Shown here piece after piece: positions 5,772 to 12,654 of a stretch of 21,736 nt of DNA. Every line of letters starts with the position of its first letter. Within the stretch, counting starts at the first letter, position 1. Source of the DNA: a virus; IMG/VR virus record IMGVR_UViG_3300037485_000646, positions 1 to 21,736 of that record. One strand, written 5' to 3'. The translations under genes were made by a program, and so were the position numbers. The notes beneath the pieces are model-generated. The model had not been told where the DNA came from, did no database searches, and worked only from the letters and a program-made list of their open reading frames with translations.

Positions 5772-6863
5772 TTAAAATGTTCCTCCATCGACTGTGCTGT
5801 TTGTATCAAGATAGTCGGTGCCGGCAGTGGCGGCAGTAAAGGCAGACGTACCATTGCCCTTGAGAATGCCAGTTAGTGTTGTTGCGCCTGTACCACCATC
5901 TCCTACTGCCAATGTGCCAGTAATACTAGAAGCGCCTAGGTCCACTGCAAGCTCTGTGCTCTCAATGACAAGACCACCGTTTGCCTTTAAATCAACGCTA
6001 AATTCATCACCGACAAGATCCAATCCATTGCCGGCAGTGTACACTGTACCCCCGCCACCACCTGATGCCGAAATCGTAATTGAACCATTGCCGTTGCCAA
6101 TGCTAATACCACTGCCAGCAGTTAATGTTGCCTTGGTAAGCGTATTCCCAGTGGTATTGCCAATTAATAGCTGACCGTCAGTATAAGTGGATTGCCCAGT
6201 GCCTCCCTTGTTCACTTCAATAGTAGAAGCAGACCAAACACCAGATGTGAGAGTGCCAACGCTTGTCAGGCTAGAAGAAACAACGCTACTGCCTAATGCG
6301 CTGACGGTTAAAACATTATTGCCATTGATAAAGTAAGACTTTCCGCTAGCAACAGCCAAGTGTTCGCTACTTGTCCATGAATCAGTGGCATTCACCCAAT
6401 AAATGGTTTTATCAGTGTCTCCCTTGAGAAGGATGCCGCCTCCATCTGCTGTAGTGTCGGTGGGACTTGCGACACTACCAAGCTCAATATTTTTATCATC
6501 AACAGTGACAGTGGTGCTATTGACAGTAGTCGTCGTGCCATTAATAGTAAGATTTCCGCCGACAATAACATTGCCAGTGGTGCTAAAGCCATCAATGGTG
6601 GCGCCGCTCATCGTAAGAGTGCCAGTAAAAGTTTTATTGCCGCTAATTGATTGCGTGCCAGTTAAATTAACATAAGCACCATCGCCGCCAATTGCTACAA
6701 CTTGCGTGGCACTTCCACCAGCTCCACCAGCGCCATAACCATAATAAAGAACGCCATTGCCAGCATCGCTTTCGTTATAGGCAAGTTCAGCATTTGCCAA
6801 GCTTGACGGGGCGCCAGTGCTACCACCAGAAGCCCTGCGCTTAATGCGGATGGTATTAGCCAT
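5772..6863 (-). CDS. Tail fibre protein with GGTG repeats
   Basis: A 363-residue Gly/Ser/Thr-rich fibre protein. N-terminal TIRIKRRASGGSTGAPSSLA followed by ELAYNESD is a recurrent phage fibre attachment module. The middle contains beta-solenoid-like text (GNVIVGGNLTINGTTTTVNS). Two GGTG modules follow (KGGTGQSTYTDGQLLIGN at about 219-236 and GDGGTGATTLTGILKGNG near the end). It ends STVDGGTF. Start ATG overlaps the preceding stop by one base, with GGGGG nine bases upstream inside that gene. Its own last codons supply GGAGG for the next gene. Likely part of the adsorption apparatus. Confidence 0.8.
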   Translation of the reverse strand: MANTIRIKRRASGGSTGAPSSLANAELAYNESDAGNGVLYYGYGAGGAGGSATQVVAIGGDGAYVNLTGTQSISGNKTFTGTLTMSGATIDGFSTTGNVIVGGNLTINGTTTTVNSTTVTVDDKNIELGSVASPTDTTADGGGILLKGDTDKTIYWVNATDSWTSSEHLAVASGKSYFINGNNVLTVSALGSSVVSSSLTSVGTLTSGVWSASTIEVNKGGTGQSTYTDGQLLIGNTTGNTLTKATLTAGSGISIGNGNGSITISASGGGGGTVYTAGNGLDLVGDEFSVDLKANGGLVIESTELAVDLGASSITGTLAVGDGGTGATTLTGILKGNGTSAFTAATAGTDYLDTNSTVDGGTF

Positions 6864-7153
6864 TAAAAATTACCCCCATCTGTAATTGAAGAAATAACCC
6901 AAGTTGTATCTGCTTTGAAAGATGCAGTGGCAGCATCGTAATAGACAACACTTTTGTCTACTTTAGCAGTGCCGTCTATAGCAACGCCACTTCCCACTGG
7001 GCCCTGCGGACCTTGTGGACCTTGTGCTCCCTGCGGTCCTTGCGCAATGATAGTCGCTATGGCAGTTGTCTCAGAAGTGATTACAACACTGTTCTCCTCT
7101 TCTTGTATAACAATTTGATTGATTTCTGGTGAGCTAATGACCACTTCAGACAT
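6863..7153 (-). CDS. Short collagen-like fibre protein
   Basis: A 96-residue protein from ATG 7153 (the GTG at 7162 is less likely because GGGAGG lies eight bases before the ATG). Residues 1-40 are beta-rich and acidic. A Gly-X-Y collagen-like run follows (GPQGAQGPQGPQGPVG), which would trimerise. Then come KVDKSVVYYDAATASFKADT and the ending SSITDGGNF. The ending resembles those of two other fibre proteins here. The gene lies between a structural protein and a longer fibre, with translational coupling on both sides. Probably a short trimeric connector or fibre tip. Confidence 0.8.
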   Translation of the reverse strand: MSEVVISSPEINQIVIQEEENSVVITSETTAIATIIAQGPQGAQGPQGPQGPVGSGVAIDGTAKVDKSVVYYDAATASFKADTTWVISSITDGGNF

Positions 7154-7158
7154 GTGAT

Positions 7159-7497
7159 TCACCTCCCAGTGAGTCCAAGATCAATAAAAGCATTTCCTTG
7201 TAAAAGATAGTATTTATCGCCGCTAGGTTCTGTTACCAGCACGTCATATTGCCCCTGCTCAGTGATGCCGCTTGTAACAGCACTTGTCAATCGAAGCCTG
7301 AATAGGCCACTAGCTTGCGTCGTCCAAGAAAAATCAAAATTACTAAGTTTAGAAGTGCCTAGTCTGTTCCATAGCTGAGCAGCCACTGTATAACCGCTCA
7401 TATTCACTGGAGTGCCAGTAGAGTCTTTGTACTGCAAGCTCAGCTCAAACGTGGCACCCTGATGAATAGTAATATCGTACTTCCCTGGTGTTACCAT
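7159..7497 (-). CDS. Virion structural protein, beta-sandwich-like
   Basis: A 112-residue protein starting at ATG 7497 with AAAAAAGG seven bases upstream. The sequence alternates beta strands (YDITIHQGATFELSLQYKDS, then TPVNMSGYTVAAQLW) and ends with YDVLVTEPSGDKYYLLQGN. This resembles the immunoglobulin-like or BppU-type N-terminal domains that attach baseplate or fibre proteins; the match is by pattern only. It stands at the head of a coupled group (7497 down to 4935), with a TACAATAAAAGAA element 12 bases before its start. Its stop region carries the GGGAGG ribosome-binding site of the next gene. Confidence 0.72.
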   Translation of the reverse strand: MVTPGKYDITIHQGATFELSLQYKDSTGTPVNMSGYTVAAQLWNRLGTSKLSNFDFSWTTQASGLFRLRLTSAVTSGITEQGQYDVLVTEPSGDKYYLLQGNAFIDLGLTGR

Positions 7498-7509
7498 GGC
7501 CAGCCTTTT

Positions 7510-7522
7510 TTCTTTTATTGTA
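7510..7522 (-). promoter_or_regulatory. TACAATNAAAGAA element before 7497 gene
   Basis: Minus-strand TACAATAAAAGAA, ending 12 bases before the ATG at 7497. The same 13-mer, with one variable position, occurs before the genes starting at 8752 and 18385. TACAAT is one base from a sigma70 -10 box, but no shared -35 box is seen. Confidence 0.5.
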
Positions 7523-7528
7523 AACGAA

Positions 7529-8752
7529 TTAAGTGATTTCCACCCAGCCGATCATACCAAGAGCCTTAGCGCTGTCTGCACTGTCGAGGGTCAAGATGAG
7601 AGTGTCGCTTTCGCCAGAGGCATTTTGTCCTAAGGCAAGACGAATGGCCACTGCAATGTCGTAATTATTGACACTGCCTTGACTGACAAAGCCCGCGTCG
7701 ACCACTGTACCGCCTGTAGCTGTGCCACTAGTTGTCACTTGTACATTGCCTCTTTGATTGTCCGCAGCACTCCACGTCACTCCACTAAGCGTTGGATTTA
7801 AACGCAAACGCCACAACACCACATCATTAGTAGCCGTGGCAGTGGAAATTCTCACAGGCAGAATGACATTGCCAGTGCGACCACTTGCCATGCGAATGCC
7901 AGCAGTGATGCGTTCTCCAGAAGTGTTGGGAACAGAATTTAGGTCGTGGTTCACTGAATACACAGCACCATCTGGCTCGTACCCGCCTTCACTCAGTACG
8001 CTGCTGCAAATCTGCTTCATGGTGCGTCCCGAGGCTTGGACTGAAGCATTTTGAATGCGATAGGACAATGGCAAAATAGCCGTTGTCATATAGGCGCTGG
8101 TTAGCACGTTGTAATGATTAAATTCATGGCAATAAATGATTTCACCATTAACGACAAAGCCTGTCCTTGCTCGCCCTACGCCAAGCCATTCAAAGTCGGC
8201 AGTAAAGATTTGAGCTTTAGAGAAATCCAGCGAATCAAGAGTGTTAATATTCCATGCTGATTGATTGACAACGTTTTCAACAATGGAGCCGGAAGTGGAG
8301 CTTCTAATGACCATTTGTAACGTAGTACCACTTGCCCTAAGCATCACTCCGTTCTGATCATCGAAGAAGCCCACTTCCTGAATGAGGCCTGCTGTTGGCG
8401 TGGCGCCAGCGAAGCTTTGCATGATCATCATGCTCTTTCCTGGCTGGTACGGGAAGTATTGCTTAGTTCTACGCAGTACAACGTCCCCAGATGCCGTAGT
8501 GGTCGCCAAAGCCGTGCTGCTTTCATTGGTCAAATAAGTGACCACTCCTCCGCCAGAAATACGGTCAAACCATTGATCAGGACGCTTGTTATAGCGCATC
8601 GTGCTATCAAAAAGCGTATAGGGAGCACTAGTACGAGCCCTGCCAAATGCATCCACTGCGCCACTATCAGGACCAGTTTTTAAAATTTGCCCGCGATAAT
8701 CTGCCTCAATGTGAGTTTCAAATTGTTCACCGCCCGCAATAATCTGTCCCAC
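7529..8752 (-). CDS. Virion structural protein (cyanophage-type)
   Basis: A 407-residue protein from GTG 8752. The N-terminal part (YRGQILKTGPDSGAVDAFGR, then SAPYTLFDS) and the following RYNKRPDQWFD are features I associate with cyanophage structural proteins. The rest is beta-rich with few Cys, suggesting a large receptor-binding or decoration protein. The reading frame continues up to an ATG at 8800, but that ATG lies in the loop of a terminator hairpin serving the upstream genes, so the start was placed at the in-frame GTG 8752, 13 bases after the TACAATTAAAGAA element. No strong ribosome-binding site is present (AAAGAAAAG). It ends 31 bases before the next gene. Confidence 0.78.
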   Translation of the reverse strand: MGQIIAGGEQFETHIEADYRGQILKTGPDSGAVDAFGRARTSAPYTLFDSTMRYNKRPDQWFDRISGGGVVTYLTNESSTALATTTASGDVVLRRTKQYFPYQPGKSMMIMQSFAGATPTAGLIQEVGFFDDQNGVMLRASGTTLQMVIRSSTSGSIVENVVNQSAWNINTLDSLDFSKAQIFTADFEWLGVGRARTGFVVNGEIIYCHEFNHYNVLTSAYMTTAILPLSYRIQNASVQASGRTMKQICSSVLSEGGYEPDGAVYSVNHDLNSVPNTSGERITAGIRMASGRTGNVILPVRISTATATNDVVLWRLRLNPTLSGVTWSAADNQRGNVQVTTSGTATGGTVVDAGFVSQGSVNNYDIAVAIRLALGQNASGESDTLILTLDSADSAKALGMIGWVEIT

Positions 8753-8765
8753 GATAATAACGCTT

Positions 8766-8778
8766 TTCTTTAATTGTA
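8766..8778 (-). promoter_or_regulatory. TACAATNAAAGAA element before 8752 gene
   Basis: Minus-strand TACAATTAAAGAA, 13 bases before GTG 8752 and just downstream of a terminator. That placement fits a promoter restarting transcription after the upstream unit ends. Confidence 0.55.
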
Positions 8779-8781
8779 ATG

Positions 8782-8809
8782 CTAAAAGAAAAGGGGCCAA
8801 TGGCCCCTT
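8782..8809 (-). terminator. Rho-independent terminator after 45-residue gene
   Basis: On the minus strand, AAGGGGCC / GGCCCCTT stem with an ATT loop (arms extend to nine bases as a near-perfect palindrome), followed by TTTTCTTTT. It lies two bases after the stop of the 8812-8949 gene. Confidence 0.88.
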
Positions 8810-8811
8810 AG

Positions 8812-8949
8812 TTATTTACCTTGTCCTCGAGGCTGCTTGCGGCCATGACTAGGCTTGCTATTCGCCCCATTGCCTTGCCTTGTCTTTTTAGGCTTGCCAG
8901 GAGTGAATAGCTTCTGTCCGCTAATGCCTACTTTGCTTTTTGATGCCAT
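8812..8949 (-). CDS. 45-residue highly basic protein
   Basis: Translation from ATG 8949 gives 45 residues with many Lys/Arg, Gly and Pro: MASKSKVGISGQKLFTPGKP, then KKTRQGNG, then KPSHGRKQPRGQGK. There is no hydrophobic core, so it is probably disordered and binds nucleic acid, or is packaged in the virion. GGAG lies seven bases before the ATG, overlapping the end of the upstream gene, and a terminator follows the stop. I recall similar short basic proteins next to structural genes in cyanophages, which raises confidence that it is real, but no function is known. Confidence 0.72.
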   Translation of the reverse strand: MASKSKVGISGQKLFTPGKPKKTRQGNGANSKPSHGRKQPRGQGK

Positions 8950-8952
8950 TCA

Positions 8953-9264
8953 TCAGCTCCAAGGAAGGCCAGTGCCAGTGGTCGGAACACGCTGCTGTTC
9001 AATCTGGGCAGCAAGTGCATCTTCAATTTCTTCTACTTTCTCCTCACCAAACTTATCCTTCACCCAGTCAATTACGATTTCGGGCGTGAGCTGAGCATAA
9101 GGAATGGCGTCTTCCTCTTCGGGAGCTTCAAGACCAAGGCTGCCATATGCCGAACTTGCATAGGTGCCATCGTCGGCAGAAATCGTATAGTGGACAGTTC
9201 CCACAAAGCCATTTGACAGCGTGCGGTCCATATTGGCCACCGACCACTGATAAGTAATTGCCAT
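8953..9264 (-). CDS. Conserved small phage protein (DUF7936-like)
   Basis: A 103-residue protein from ATG 9264 (a TTG two codons upstream is less likely). The N-terminal half is a beta domain: MAITYQWSVANMDRTLSNGF, then GTVHYTISADDGTYASSAYG. The C-terminal half is an acidic helix (DWVKDKFGEEKVEEIEDALA), ending TGLPW. I associate this arrangement with DUF7936-type proteins of cyanophages, from memory. Its message ends with the 45-residue gene, whose ribosome-binding site lies within its last codons. It is first in the short unit between two terminators. Role unknown, possibly virion-associated. Confidence 0.75.
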   Translation of the reverse strand: MAITYQWSVANMDRTLSNGFVGTVHYTISADDGTYASSAYGSLGLEAPEEEDAIPYAQLTPEIVIDWVKDKFGEEKVEEIEDALAAQIEQQRVPTTGTGLPWS

Positions 9265-9298
9265 GATCAAAAAAAAATGGTCTTCGTTAGTTTAGCAA

Positions 9299-9331
9299 TG
9301 AAAAAGAAGGCGGCTTCTTCGGGAAACCGCC
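9299..9331 (-). terminator. Rho-independent terminator after 37-residue gene
   Basis: Minus-strand stem GGCGGTTTC / GAAGCCGCC (nine pairs, one G-U) with loop CCGAA, followed by TTCTTTTTC. It ends the unit running down from the S74 fibre gene, about 14 bases after the stop at 9345. Confidence 0.88.
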
Positions 9332-9344
9332 AGGGAGAGAAGCG

Positions 9345-9458
9345 TCAAAGACTACTGGCCTTTAACAAATTGTAGATGTCTGCAAGTTGATTAGCAACAA
9401 CTGCCGCCCATAGCAAAAAGCAAACAAACCACCAATGGAGAATACTGATTTTGTTCAT
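9345..9458 (-). CDS. 37-residue membrane protein
   Basis: Translation from ATG 9458 to TGA 9345-9347 gives 37 residues: a short N-terminus (MNKISILH), a Trp-rich hydrophobic segment (WWFVCFLLWAAVVA, 9-22) and a short helix (NQLADIYNLLKASSL). It is a likely single-pass membrane protein. It starts nine bases after the preceding gene's stop and ends just before a terminator, which supports it as the last gene of that unit. No Shine-Dalgarno sequence is visible. A lysis-related or superinfection-related role is possible but unsupported. Confidence 0.5.
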   Translation of the reverse strand: MNKISILHWWFVCFLLWAAVVANQLADIYNLLKASSL

Positions 9459-9467
9459 GGTAAAACT

Positions 9468-9614
9468 TTAAGTGTCAGCAAGACGTTTCATGCCTTCGTC
9501 GTTGCTGCTGTAAAGACGCTTCAATGCGGCATTGGCTTTTCTGATGGCTTCCGTTTCACGTTTTGTTTCTTCGATACGGCGATCAAGCGGTTCCAACCAA
9601 TCGGTGTCAGACAT
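9468..9614 (-). CDS. 48-residue helical protein
   Basis: Translation from ATG 9614 to TAA 9468-9470 gives a charged, almost entirely helical protein: MSDTDWLEPLDRRIEETKRE, then TEAIRKANAALKRLY and SNDEGMKRLADT. The heptad spacing suggests a small coiled coil. It lies 14 bases after the stop of the 9629-10009 gene and nine before the next small gene, so the three look co-transcribed. No ribosome-binding site is visible. Codon and residue character fit a real protein better than the opposite-strand frame at 9435-9650. Confidence 0.55.
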   Translation of the reverse strand: MSDTDWLEPLDRRIEETKRETEAIRKANAALKRLYSSNDEGMKRLADT

Positions 9615-9628
9615 AAAAGAGCAAGTGG

Positions 9629-10009
9629 TTACTGGTTTTTGTGGGCGTAAGACGTAAGCACATACCTGGCGAAAGCAGACATGCTGCCCTCTTCAATCAC
9701 TTCAGAAACAGTACGCTCATCAGTATCTGGTCCCCACCAAAACAAGGCAAGCTCATCTAGATCATCGTCTGTTGGCATGTTTCGCACCACAAGCAATTCT
9801 TTCAAGGTCGCTTTCATCAGCCGATGCACCTCACCAGCATCATCAACAAACTCACCTTTGTAGTAAAAGCCTTCTTCGGTGAACTTGGCGATTTCTCCGG
9901 CGTCTTTGGTGTTGAAACTGATGGAAGGAGGTGGTGCGTCAAAATTCCCGACTAAAAGATTTCCTGTGGGGGCCGCAAGAACATCTTTGCTGTAATCTTG
10001 TTCAGTCAT
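9629..10009 (-). CDS. Hypothetical structural-region protein
   Basis: A 126-residue acidic protein from ATG 10009, preceded closely by GGAG (three bases). A GTG at 10063 would add 18 residues, but these are Pro-rich and read like leader sequence. The N-terminal 35 residues look flexible (EQDYSKDVLAAPTGNLLVGN). The middle has a beta-like segment (FTEEGFYYKGEFVDDAG), followed by helices and an acidic end (EVIEEGSMSAFARYVL). Not recognised. It is in the unit with the S74 fibre gene upstream, so it could be a fibre-assembly chaperone or another late protein. Confidence 0.7.
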   Translation of the reverse strand: MTEQDYSKDVLAAPTGNLLVGNFDAPPPSISFNTKDAGEIAKFTEEGFYYKGEFVDDAGEVHRLMKATLKELLVVRNMPTDDDLDELALFWWGPDTDERTVSEVIEEGSMSAFARYVLTSYAHKNQ

Positions 10010-10078
10010 AATCTCCAGGGGATTGTGGCCGGGGGCAGGAGGTGACACTCGCTGCCCTACCACATTACATGACGCCAG

Positions 10079-10106
10079 ACCATTTTGTTGATGTCACCAA
10101 AATGGT
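10079..10106. repeat. Perfect inverted repeat at a stop codon
   Basis: Nine-base arms ACCATTTTG / CAAAATGGT flank a ten-base loop containing the TGA stop of the 10094-10255 gene. There is no T run, so it is not a typical terminator; it could stabilise the 3' end of a processed message. Confidence 0.6.
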
Positions 10107-10255
10107 TTGTTACGCTGAGAAACACGCCTGAACTCCTCAAGGAAGTCTTCACCCATCACCGCCACGAGCTGTTCATGCGTGACGTTACGGATGAGCTGAA
10201 GACATTCCCTAAAGCGTCGGTCGTTTTCCTCTGGGGTGATGGTGTCGTCAGGCAC
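10094..10255 (-). CDS. 53-residue hypothetical protein (start uncertain)
   Basis: The frame from GTG 10255 encodes 53 residues: MPDDTITPEENDRRFRECLQ, then LIRNVTHEQLVAVMGED and FLEEFRRVSQRNKPFW. It is a compact helical protein with good residue balance. The frame stays open up to the stop of the fibre gene. An ATT codon at 10288-10286 overlaps that stop in the form ATTGA, mimicking the common ATGA coupling, and would add 11 residues (IEPSVQIPFVT); ATT is a rare start codon. No Shine-Dalgarno sequence supports either start. Co-directional position between two late genes supports it as real. Confidence 0.6.
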   Translation of the reverse strand: MPDDTITPEENDRRFRECLQLIRNVTHEQLVAVMGEDFLEEFRRVSQRNKPFW

Positions 10256-10283
10256 AGTAACGAAGGGGATTTGGACCGATGGC

Positions 10284-12581
10284 TCAATTAATACCAGCGT
10301 CGTTCAGGCGCTGTTCAAGAACCTCAATCCGCTCCATCGCTTCCTGCAAAGCTTTCGCTGCTTTCATAAGTAGGATTGATTGCTTCACAGACTTAACTCC
10401 ATCTTCGCTGTCTACTACAAGTCCAGGGGAAGTTTGCTCTAGTTCTTGTGCAATAACGCCGAGGTGGTGTGAAGCATTTTCGTTGTTAATGACTTCATCT
10501 TTGAGCCGATACTTTCTGAAACGTACAGCTTTGATGTCATCCCACTGCGAAGACGCATCTTCAATTTCTTGCTTAAGATTTACATCAGAAAGAGTGCCCC
10601 AGGTGCCCGTGGTGTTGTAAGCCTGTCCAGCACTTGTGAACTGAACTCGCGTTGTAGTTGGCCCTCCAGTATTAGTAGTGCTGCACCTAAAGCACAAGTC
10701 ACCAAGTGCATCTGTTTCTGTTTGCAAGCGCCAGTTTCGCCTGTTAGCAGAGTCAGTGGCATTGATGCACAGCGACAAGCGTTGGCCAACATTTACATCA
10801 ACAGCCTCAAGAGAGCTTTCGACAGTTGTTGTCAGGAGTATTCTTCCGCCATTTGTAATCCTCATCCGCTCCGTCGGAGAACTCGCCCCGTCCGCCGTGG
10901 TGGAGAACACTAGGCGAGTTGGATGACTAGTACCAGCGCTCCATGTTCCATCCCCTTCAGCGAGAATACGGGCACCAACATTATTAGAAGAGTTGGTAAA
11001 GTCAACAAAACCAATGGTGCTGCCAGCAGATGCTGTGGTTGCATTCCGCTGGATGTTTACTGCGCCGCCAAATCCAGTAGATCCACCTTGAACAACAAAC
11101 TTAGCTTCGGCAGAGCTAGAAGACGTACCAACTAAGAGCCTGCCGCTGGAGTCGATGCGGGCCACTTCGCTGGCGCTGATATTGGCAATAAAGGGCGCAG
11201 TGGATGCAGCAGAAGTTAACGTTGTAGTACCTGCGCTGCTGATACGAACTCGTTCACTAACGCTGCCACCGCTGCCCGTACCAACAACGAGAGCGCCACT
11301 CCCGCTGTTAAACATGTCGGTACTGATGTACGCATGAACACCAGGGCTATCCGTATCGGACGTGTACCACTCAATTGTCCCGGTGGGTTGATCGTTGGTT
11401 TGTGTGGTGTCTGTGTCAGTAAAGCGAAGACGGTTTGTTGCGTTAAGCGGAGACGTTAAGCCTGTATTGTTTCCAGCAAGATCCAATAACGCCCCAGGCG
11501 AAATAGTCCCTATGCCTACGCGCCCATTGCTCTGGATCCTCATCCGCTCCGTCGGTGAACTCGCCCCATCCTCTGTAGTGGAGAACACTAGGCGGCCTGC
11601 ATAGCTTCCAGCACTCCAGGCAGCATCTGTTTGCGCGTAAATCTGCGCTCCAACCGAGCCGGCGGAATCTTGAAATTGAGCAAAACCAAGGCTTAAATTA
11701 ATTCCAGGATTTGTTACACCCCTGGCTAAATTGATAATTGCGTGGGAGGTGCTGCCACCAGAGTTACCCTGAAAAACAGCGGTTGCCGCTGTAGACGCAC
11801 TAGACGTACCAACTAGCAAGCGTCCCGAGCTATCCACGAACAACCTGCCAAACCCACCAGTGCTGATGGCTAATTGGCCTGCGCCGGGTGAGTAGATGCC
11901 AGTGTTGGTGTCGCCGGTAAATGTAATACTGGGAGCTGCAGCAGCGCCAAGAGCGGCACTAACAATCCCAGTGGTTGTAATTGTCTGACTGCCAAAATCA
12001 GGACTAATTTTAGTGCCTGCAATAGCAGCACTGGCATTTACGTCAGCATTAAGAATAGTGCCATCCAGCAGCATGGTGCTAGTAACAGTGCCAGTATCGC
12101 CAGTCGTAATAACAGTGCCAGTAACGTTTGGCAGAGTAATAGTGCGATCTACTGTAGGATTAACGACGGTTAATGTCGTCTCAAAGCCATCGTCTGTACT
12201 GCCTTCAAAAATCAAGCTGGCAGATGGTCCCATTGTTAGCGAACCAGTCATGGTATCGCCAGTGCTGTTTACAAACTCCCCAGCTTCACTGCGCCATGAT
12301 CCACCGTCCCAAATCTTGAATACGTATGTACCACCACTTGTATCAAGCCATTGCTCGCCAAGACTATTCCCTGCCGTGCCGCCACTAGCAGGACTCACAT
12401 TAGGAGCCGTGCTACCAACATGCACGGGCCCCACTTTCACTAAACTACCGTTGCTGTCCTTGAAGAACATGCCAGGGCTGCCACTTGCATAGTTAATGGC
12501 CACTTGACCATCAACCATAGAAGCAGGATTAGGACGCTTATTAAGCGTCGATGAACGCAGGTGTTGAAGAACGCCAGCCAT
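10284..12581 (-). CDS. Tail fibre/spike with C-terminal S74 chaperone domain
   Basis: A 765-residue fibre. The N-terminus has the particle-docking pattern (NKRPNPASMVDGQVAIN, then GMFFKD). Then come a Trp module (EQWLDTSGGTYVFKIWDG), a segment shared with the end of the preceding fibre (LIFEGSTDDGFET, TLPNVTGTVITTGDTGTVTS), and two copies of a module with DSSGRLLVGTSS and DGASSPTERMRI. The end is a peptidase S74 intramolecular chaperone: TWGTLSDVNLKQEI with S665-D666 at the likely self-cleavage site, GVIAQELEQTSPGLVV, then a coiled coil (665-765). Such domains trimerise the fibre and then cut themselves off. Its ribosome-binding site (AAAGG, nine bases before the ATG) lies in an inverted repeat. 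Confidence 0.92.
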   Translation of the reverse strand: MAGVLQHLRSSTLNKRPNPASMVDGQVAINYASGSPGMFFKDSNGSLVKVGPVHVGSTAPNVSPASGGTAGNSLGEQWLDTSGGTYVFKIWDGGSWRSEAGEFVNSTGDTMTGSLTMGPSASLIFEGSTDDGFETTLTVVNPTVDRTITLPNVTGTVITTGDTGTVTSTMLLDGTILNADVNASAAIAGTKISPDFGSQTITTTGIVSAALGAAAAPSITFTGDTNTGIYSPGAGQLAISTGGFGRLFVDSSGRLLVGTSSASTAATAVFQGNSGGSTSHAIINLARGVTNPGINLSLGFAQFQDSAGSVGAQIYAQTDAAWSAGSYAGRLVFSTTEDGASSPTERMRIQSNGRVGIGTISPGALLDLAGNNTGLTSPLNATNRLRFTDTDTTQTNDQPTGTIEWYTSDTDSPGVHAYISTDMFNSGSGALVVGTGSGGSVSERVRISSAGTTTLTSAASTAPFIANISASEVARIDSSGRLLVGTSSSSAEAKFVVQGGSTGFGGAVNIQRNATTASAGSTIGFVDFTNSSNNVGARILAEGDGTWSAGTSHPTRLVFSTTADGASSPTERMRITNGGRILLTTTVESSLEAVDVNVGQRLSLCINATDSANRRNWRLQTETDALGDLCFRCSTTNTGGPTTTRVQFTSAGQAYNTTGTWGTLSDVNLKQEIEDASSQWDDIKAVRFRKYRLKDEVINNENASHHLGVIAQELEQTSPGLVVDSEDGVKSVKQSILLMKAAKALQEAMERIEVLEQRLNDAGIN
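10858..10916 (-). repeat. Copy 2 of a 59-base internal duplication in the S74 fibre gene
   Basis: It matches 11536-11594 at 54 of 59 bases, 678 bases (226 codons) apart and in frame. It encodes residues about 556-575 with the core STTADGASSPTERMRI. Only one of the five differences visibly changes the protein (Ala versus Glu). Confidence 0.9.
11536..11594 (-). repeat. Copy 1 of a 59-base internal duplication in the S74 fibre gene
   Basis: Partner of 10858-10916; it encodes residues about 330-349 with the core STTEDGASSPTERMRI. Both copies look more GC-rich than flanking fibre sequence. Confidence 0.9.
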
Positions 12582-12585
12582 AATT

Positions 12586-12643
12586 AAAAGCCTTTCAAGA
12601 CTGAGAGAGACTAATTAGTCTCTTACAATTCTAAAAGGCTTTT
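12586..12643 (-). promoter_or_regulatory. Nested inverted repeat in the leader of the S74 fibre gene
   Basis: Outer arms AAAAGCCTTT / AAAGGCTTTT (10 perfect pairs, 12586-12595 and 12634-12643) enclose a perfect 18-base palindrome AGAGACTAATTAGTCTCT (12606-12623). On the mRNA, the downstream arm contains AAAGG, the apparent ribosome-binding site of the gene at 12581. The stem could therefore hide it. Read on the plus strand, the structure ends with CTTTTCTTTTT and could act as a terminator for opposite-strand transcripts. Confidence 0.75.
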
Positions 12644-12654
12644 CTTTTTAATGA

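Noticed and set aside
5818-6675. Long plus-strand frames opposite the fibre gene, rich in Pro, Val and Ala
   Set aside because: These are shadow frames created by Gly/Thr/Ser-rich codons on the minus strand; similar ones appear opposite all fibre genes.
8753-8800. An upstream ATG at 8800 as the start of the 7529 structural gene
   Set aside because: It lies in the loop of a strong terminator and would encode part of the hairpin; the GTG at 8752 follows the regulatory element at the expected distance.
9435-9650. Plus-strand 71-residue frame
   Set aside because: It is Phe/Cys-rich and covers two minus-strand small genes that share operon direction and spacing.
10085-10291. Plus-strand 68-residue frame
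   Set aside because: The minus-strand frame over the same bases has better residue balance, lies in the direction of the late genes and fits between two co-directional genes.
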